Shown piece after piece: positions 59,938-64,000 of a stretch of DNA of 64,000 nt. Origin of the DNA: Amycolatopsis sp. NBC_01488. Lineage in GTDB: Bacteria; Actinomycetota; Actinomycetes; Mycobacteriales; Pseudonocardiaceae. Numbering within the stretch: position 1 is the first letter of the stretch; each line of letters starts with the position of its first letter. The stretch covers positions 9,396,501 through 9,460,500 of the forward strand of contig NZ_CP109434.1 in the NCBI RefSeq assembly GCF_036227105.1. Direction: 5' to 3'. Both the position numbers and the translations under genes were made by a program. The notes beneath the pieces are model-generated. The model made no database searches. It was not told the DNA's origin and was given only the letters and a program-made list of their open reading frames with translations.

Positions 59938-61641
59938 ATGCGTTCGACCCAGGCACAGCTCGCGTTCGACGAGCTCGGAACTCCGTTGCGGGACACGACT
60001 TTCGTGGTGTTCGACCTCGAGACGACCGGGGCGGCGCCGGGGCCGGCGGGCATCACCGAGATCGGCGCGGTGAAGGTCCGCGCGGGCGAGGTGCTGGGCG
60101 AGTTCGCGACGCTCGTCAACCCGGGGCTGCCGATCCCGCCGCAGATCGTGTCGCTCACGGGCATCACGCAGGCGATGGTCTACGACGCGCCGCCGATCGA
60201 GGAGGTGCTTCCGGCGTTCCTGGAGTTCATCGGCGGTTCGGTGCTGGTGGCGCACAACTCGGGGTTCGACACGTCCCACATGCGGGCGGCCTGCGAGGGC
60301 CACGGGTACGTGTGGCCGAAGCTGACGGTCGTCTGCACGGTCCGGCTGGCGCGGCGGGTGGTGCCGCGCGACGAGGTGGGCCGGTACAACCTGACGGCGC
60401 TGGCGTTGCTGTTCGGCGCGCGGACGCGGCCGACGCACCGGGCGCTCGACGACGCGCGGGCGACGGTCGACGTGCTGCACGGGCTGCTGGAGCGCGTCGG
60501 GAACCTGGGCGTCCACTCACTCGAGGAGCTGATGGGCTACCTGCCCGAGGTCACGGTGGCGCAGCGGGCGAAGCGGCACCTGGCGGCGGACCTGCCGTCG
60601 GCACCGGGCGTCTACCTCTTCAAGGGGCCGAAGGACGAGGTCCTCTACGTCGGCACGGCGAAGGACCTGCGGCGGCGCGTGCGGACGTACTTCACGGGCT
60701 CGGAGGGGCGCAGCCGGATCCGCGAGATGGTCGCGCTGGCCGAGCGCGTCGACCACGTCGTGTGCGCGCACGCGCTGGAGGCCGAGGTGCGGGAGCTGCG
60801 GCTGATCGCGGCGCACCGGCCCGCGTACAACCGGCGGTCGAAGAACCGGCACCAGGGCTGGTGGATCGGGCTGACGGAGGAGGCGTTCCCGCGGCTGTCG
60901 GTGGTCCGGCTGCCGCGGCCGGGGGTGCTGGGCCCGTTCCGCAACCAGGCGGACGCGAAGGCGACGGCGGACACGCTGGCCGGCGCGTCGGGGCTGCGGA
61001 CGTGCACCCAGCGGATCTCGCCCCGGACAGCGAACGGGACCCCGTGCGTGCTGGCGGAGCTGGGGCGCTGCGGGGCACCGTGCGCGGGGCGGCAGAGCGT
61101 GGAGGCGTACGTCCCGGCGGTCGAGTCGGCGTCGGGCCTGATCGCGGGCGTGCACGGCGGCCCGCTGCACGTGGCGGCGGCCCACGTCGAGCGCTTGGCG
61201 GAGGGCCGTCACTACGAGCAGGCGGCCCGCCACCGCGACGAGCTGGCCGGCTTGATCCGCGCGCTCGGCCGGGCCCACCGCCAGACGGCGCTGGCCTCGA
61301 TCGCGGAGCTGATCGCGGCGGGCCCCGACGGCAACGGCGGCTGGGACCTGGTGGTGATCCGCTACGGCCGCCTGGCCTCGGCGGGAGTAGCACGGCGCGG
61401 GGTGCCCCCGATGCCGGTGGTCGAGGCGCTGGTCGCCTCGGCGGAGACGGTGCTCCCGGACCCGGGCCCGTTGAACGGGGCGCCACCGGAGGAGGTGAGG
61501 GTGCTGTTGCGCTGGCTGGCCCGCCCGGGGGTCAGGCTGGTGAGGACGACCCGCCCCTGGGCCGAGCCGGCCGCGGTGGCCGGCTGGCGGGGATGGCTGG
61601 ACCTGGTCTCGACGGCGCACTCACTGGAGCACGTGGGCTGA
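59938..61641 (+). CDS. DEDDh exonuclease fused to GIY-YIG (UvrC-like) nuclease
   Basis: 567 residues from ATG 59938. The N-terminal ~180 residues are a DnaQ-type 3'-5' exonuclease with ExoI VVFDLETTG, ExoII LVAHNSGFDTSHMR and ExoIII HRALDDARATVDVL. A UvrC N-terminal-like GIY-YIG domain follows (GVYLFKGPKDEVLYVGTAKDLRRRVRTYF) with the catalytic Arg region after it. A helical UvrB-binding-like region (HVERLAEGRHYEQAARHRDELAGLIRAL) follows. This fusion is an actinobacterial type (Rv2191 in M. tuberculosis, from memory) and likely acts in DNA repair. Order with NlpC and qcr genes matches the conserved block. Confidence 0.9.
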   Translation: MRSTQAQLAFDELGTPLRDTTFVVFDLETTGAAPGPAGITEIGAVKVRAGEVLGEFATLVNPGLPIPPQIVSLTGITQAMVYDAPPIEEVLPAFLEFIGGSVLVAHNSGFDTSHMRAACEGHGYVWPKLTVVCTVRLARRVVPRDEVGRYNLTALALLFGARTRPTHRALDDARATVDVLHGLLERVGNLGVHSLEELMGYLPEVTVAQRAKRHLAADLPSAPGVYLFKGPKDEVLYVGTAKDLRRRVRTYFTGSEGRSRIREMVALAERVDHVVCAHALEAEVRELRLIAAHRPAYNRRSKNRHQGWWIGLTEEAFPRLSVVRLPRPGVLGPFRNQADAKATADTLAGASGLRTCTQRISPRTANGTPCVLAELGRCGAPCAGRQSVEAYVPAVESASGLIAGVHGGPLHVAAAHVERLAEGRHYEQAARHRDELAGLIRALGRAHRQTALASIAELIAAGPDGNGGWDLVVIRYGRLASAGVARRGVPPMPVVEALVASAETVLPDPGPLNGAPPEEVRVLLRWLARPGVRLVRTTRPWAEPAAVAGWRGWLDLVSTAHSLEHVG

Positions 61642-62069
61642 GGGCGGTCGGCTGCCCGGGTGAAGGATCGGCGTTGGCGCGCCAGGAATCGCCGGGCACC
61701 GCTTGGACCGCTGCCGGGTCGGCCGAACATGATCCGCGCGGCAAGTCCGCGGGCCTCGCCCGAGTGGGGTCCGCGACAGCTCCATCGACCAGCGGATCCC
61801 GACAGACTGAGCGCCGACCACGACCGCCCAACCAGCCGATCGCGGTCCCTGGAAGCAACCCGCCGGACGGCGCACGACCGGGCCCGCACCCGACAGACTG
61901 AGCGCCGACCACGACCGCCCGGCCGGGACCTGCTGCTCGTCCTCGCCCGGTGGCTACCCGCGGACCGCGGCACGATCACCGACGATCGCGCACCGGCTGT
62001 CCACTGGCCGGCGCACACCGCGGCCTAGGATCGCGGTCGACACCCGTCGACGAGTCTTGGAGGACCCAG
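61642..62069. other. Intergenic region without a recognised gene
   Basis: These 428 bases carry only Arg/Pro-rich open frames without motifs or ribosome-binding sites. A 32-base direct repeat is present at 61798 and 61889. The last part should hold the promoter of the Lrp-type gene. Confidence 0.4.
61798..61920. repeat. Two exact 32-bp direct repeats, 91 bp apart
   Basis: The 32-base sequence starting CCCGACAGACTGAGCGCCGA occurs at 61798-61829 and again at 61889-61920 without change. The 59 bases between them are unrelated. It may be a local duplication or a regulatory repeat; two copies are too few for a CRISPR. Confidence 0.8.
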
Positions 62070-62351
62070 GTGATCACCGCGATCGTGTTGATCCAGGTAG
62101 AGGCGGACGCGATCCCGGACGCGGCGCAGGCGATCGCCGACATCGACGGCGTCGGCGAGGTCTACTCGTGCGCCGGGGACGTCGACCTCATCGCGACCGT
62201 CAAGGTGTCCGCGCACGAGGAGCTGGCCGACCTCATCCCGGGCCGGATCGGGAAGGTGCCGGGGGTGCTCGACACCGTCACGCACATCGCGTTCCGGTCG
62301 TACTCCCGCGCCGACACCGAGCAGGCCTTCGCGATCGGCGCCGAGGATTGA
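62070..62351 (+). CDS. Stand-alone Lrp/AsnC ligand-binding (RAM) domain protein
   Basis: 93 residues from GTG 62070, preceded by TTGGAGGA. It shows the RAM-type pattern: TAIVLIQVEADAIPDAAQAIADIDGVGEVYSCAGDVDLIATVKV, and EELADLIPGRIGKVPGVLDTVTHIAF. There is no helix-turn-helix. Such domains bind amino acids or related molecules and assemble as rings. It overlaps the next small gene by four bases. A link to cytochrome synthesis or amino acid status is possible, since it sits beside qcr genes in several actinobacteria. Confidence 0.85.
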   Translation: MITAIVLIQVEADAIPDAAQAIADIDGVGEVYSCAGDVDLIATVKVSAHEELADLIPGRIGKVPGVLDTVTHIAFRSYSRADTEQAFAIGAED

Positions 62352-62533
62352 GCGAGCTCCCGGAGGAACTGGCCGCCGCGCTCGCCGCGGCGCCGGACGC
62401 GAACGCCGCGTTCGAGGCCCTGCCGCCGTCACACCGGCGCGAGTACGTCCAGTGGGTGGCCGAGGCCAAGAAGGCCGAGACGCGCGTCTCGAGGGCGGAG
62501 AAGGCCGTACAGCGGCTCCGCGACAACGCCTGA
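62348..62533 (+). CDS. Small YdeI/OmpD-associated-like protein (61 aa)
   Basis: 61 residues from TTG 62348, overlapping the previous stop by four bases (TTGA). The sequence LPEELAAALAAAPDANAAFEALPPSHRREYVQWVAEAKKAETR matches the YdeI/OmpD-associated (DUF1905-linked) C-terminal motif, where the same helices follow in longer proteins. Here it stands alone. Coding is supported by strict coupling and codon use, and by the terminator that follows directly. Confidence 0.7.
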   Translation: MSELPEELAAALAAAPDANAAFEALPPSHRREYVQWVAEAKKAETRVSRAEKAVQRLRDNA

Positions 62534-62534
62534 C

Positions 62535-62574
62535 ACGACGAAGGCCACCTCCCGCCGGAGGTGGCCTTCGTCGT
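62535..62574. terminator. Bidirectional hairpin terminator
   Basis: Arms 62535-62552 and 62557-62574 pair perfectly over 18 bases around CGCC (core AAGGCCACCTCC). It lies between the convergent small gene and qcrB, one base past the former's stop, and can serve both. Confidence 0.85.
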
Positions 62575-62582
62575 CGGTCGAG

Positions 62583-64000
62583 CTAGTGGTCCGGCTGCTT
62601 GGCTGCCGACGCCGTCTCGGCGGAGTCGAACTCGCCGTGCTGGCCGTGCTGGCCGATTTCGCCGCCGGTCTCGCCGTGGCCGTTGCCGTGGGCCCGCTGC
62701 AGCGCGGCGGTCTCCTCGGCCGGGTCCGGCGACCACAACGTGCCCGGGACCGCCGCACCGGCCGAGCCCAGCTTGTTCATCTTCTTCGGCACCGAAGCGC
62801 CCTGGTACTCGAGCGGGATCGCGTGGCCGTGGCTGTCGACGCCGGCCAGCGGCTGGTGGATCTCGATGAACTCACCGTGCGGCAGCCGCTTGATGATGCC
62901 GGTCTCGACGCCGTGCTCCAGCACCTCGCGGTCGGCCCGCTGCAGGCCCAGGCAGAGCCGGTAGGTCAGGTAGTAGGCCACCGGCGGCACGATCAGCACG
63001 CCGATGCGGCCCGCCCACGTCGTCGCGTTCAGCGAGATGTCGAACTGGTCGGCGATGATGTCGTTGAAGCCCGACAGCTCGATGACGGCGAAGAAGCCCA
63101 GCGCCATCGCGCCCAGCGCGGTGCGGACCGGTGCGTCACGCGGCCGCTGGAGCAGGTTGTGGTGCGCGATGTCCTTGGACAGCTTCCGCTCGATGAACGG
63201 GTAGCCGAGCAGCAGGCCGAACAGGATCGGCATGCCGATCGCGCCGGGGAAGAACACCGCCGGGATCGTGTAGTTCCCGAGGTAGACCTCCCAGGCGGGC
63301 CAGATCCGGAGCATGCCGTCGGCCCAGGCCATGTACCAGTCGGGCTGCGAGCCCGCCGACACCTGCGCCGGGTTGTACGGGCCGAAGTTCCACACCGGGT
63401 TGATCTGGAACAGCCCCGACATCAACGCCAGCACCCCGATGACCAGGGTGAAGAACGCCCCGCCCTTGAGCGCGAAGTACGGCATGATCCGCACCCCGAC
63501 GACGTTGGTCTCCTTGCGCCGCACCCCCGGGAACTGGGTGTGCTTCTGGTACCACACCAACGCCAGGTGCGCCCCGACCAGCGCCAGCATGATCCCCGGC
63601 AGCAGCAGGATGTGCAGCGTGTACAACCGCGGGATGATCTGGTCGCCCGGGAACTCCCCGCCGAACAGCGCCCAGTGGATCCAGGTCCCGATCACCGGCA
63701 CCGACAACACGATGCCCGAGAGCGTCGCGCGGATACCCGTCCCGGAGAGCAAGTCATCGGGCAGCGAATAGCCGAAGAAGCCCTCGAAGCAGCCCAGGAT
63801 CAGCAGCAGCCCGCCGATCACCCAGTTCGCCTCACGCGGGCGCCGGAACGCGCCGGTGAAGAAGATGCGCAGCATGTGCACGGCCATCGCCGCGACGAAG
63901 ATCAACGCGGCCCAGTGGTGCAGCTGCCGCATGAACAGCCCGCCGCGCACGTCGAACGACAGGTCCAGCGTGGTGGCGAAGGCCCGCGACATCTCCAGGC
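62583..64000 (-). CDS. qcrB: Cytochrome bc1 complex cytochrome b subunit, N-terminus beyond window
   Basis: At least 472 residues are visible; the frame runs off the right edge, so the start is missing. Transmembrane helices with heme-ligand His residues are clear (RQLHHWAALIFVAAMAVHM and later THILLLPG-like HILLLPGIMLALVGAHLAL). The Qo-site motif is PDWY (QPDWYMAW), the actinobacterial form of PEWY. The C-terminus extends ~120 residues past the core with a His/Gly-rich end (HGNGHGETGGEIGQHGQHGEF). QcrB is the b subunit of the bcc-aa3 supercomplex. qcrA and qcrC should lie just outside the window. Confidence 0.95.
   Translation of the reverse strand, partial: LEMSRAFATTLDLSFDVRGGLFMRQLHHWAALIFVAAMAVHMLRIFFTGAFRRPREANWVIGGLLLILGCFEGFFGYSLPDDLLSGTGIRATLSGIVLSVPVIGTWIHWALFGGEFPGDQIIPRLYTLHILLLPGIMLALVGAHLALVWYQKHTQFPGVRRKETNVVGVRIMPYFALKGGAFFTLVIGVLALMSGLFQINPVWNFGPYNPAQVSAGSQPDWYMAWADGMLRIWPAWEVYLGNYTIPAVFFPGAIGMPILFGLLLGYPFIERKLSKDIAHHNLLQRPRDAPVRTALGAMALGFFAVIELSGFNDIIADQFDISLNATTWAGRIGVLIVPPVAYYLTYRLCLGLQRADREVLEHGVETGIIKRLPHGEFIEIHQPLAGVDSHGHAIPLEYQGASVPKKMNKLGSAGAAVPGTLWSPDPAEETAALQRAHGNGHGETGGEIGQHGQHGEFDSAETASAAKQPDH

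Noticed and set aside
61660..62028. 122-codon open frame upstream of the Lrp-type gene
   Set aside because: Highly basic, low-complexity translation, no motif, and it contains the 32-bp direct repeat; not credible as a protein.

Overview
The window is high-GC DNA from a filamentous actinomycete. It most resembles a Pseudonocardiaceae member such as Amycolatopsis. The reasons are the codon use (third positions almost all G or C), frequent GTG starts, a complete actinobacterial type VII secretion (T7SS) locus, a PimB'-type mannosyltransferase, a QcrB with the actinobacterial PDWY form of the PEWY motif, and a BsaP-like partner of biotin synthase. The genus is inferred from gene content and was not tested by any search.

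Layout. (1) 1-7 kb: the 3' end of a DISARM-type phage-defence operon (drmA tail, drmB, drmC), convergent with a large UPF1-like SF1 helicase. A 0.8 kb stretch with no intact gene follows, holding a perfect 20-bp inverted repeat. (2) 7.8-11 kb: a small two-helix membrane protein and a Tat-exported GH31 glycosidase with a LacI-type palindrome upstream. (3) 11.4-15.3 kb: hisD-hisC-hisB and a divergent nitrilase-superfamily amidase. (4) 15.5-37.5 kb: a T7SS locus with eccB, eccE, eccD, eccC, two response regulators cotranscribed with eccB, a YbaB/EspL-like protein, WXG100/EspC/PPE-like substrates, a DUF1023 hydrolase, an S1 protease, an AMP-forming ligase, and a mycosin that has lost its whole catalytic triad. 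(5) 37.5-41.8 kb: nadA-nadB-nadC, divergent from an NrtR-type Nudix regulator, with a perfect palindrome between them. (6) 41.9-52.8 kb: a Lon-N domain protein, an M48 peptidase, a DUF2567 protein, bsaP-bioB-bioD, two tandem SulP transporter/carbonic anhydrase fusions, and bioA. (7) 52.9-64 kb: a P450, an SRPBCC protein, a degenerate kinase-like protein, pimB', an NlpC/P60 endopeptidase, a small Cys-rich protein, a NYN protein, a DEDDh/GIY-YIG nuclease, an Lrp-type sensor domain, and the start of the cytochrome bc1 locus (qcrB, cut by the right edge).

How it fits together. From memory of Mycobacterium tuberculosis, the order bioB-bsaP-DUF2567 / Nudix-nadA-nadB-nadC / hisD-hisC-hisB and the order pimB'-NlpC-DEDDh nuclease-qcr are old actinobacterial core arrangements. 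Here the T7SS sits inside the first block, between nadC and hisD. The defence genes lie beyond the his operon.

Non-coding structure is rich. Three intergenic arrays of a ~21-bp degenerate repeat lie at gene 3' ends. A dispersed hairpin family marks transcript ends. One hairpin buries the ribosome-binding site of a small Cys-rich gene. A 63-bp tandem repeat precedes the DEDDh nuclease. No tRNA, rRNA, CRISPR array or intact insertion sequence was recognised.
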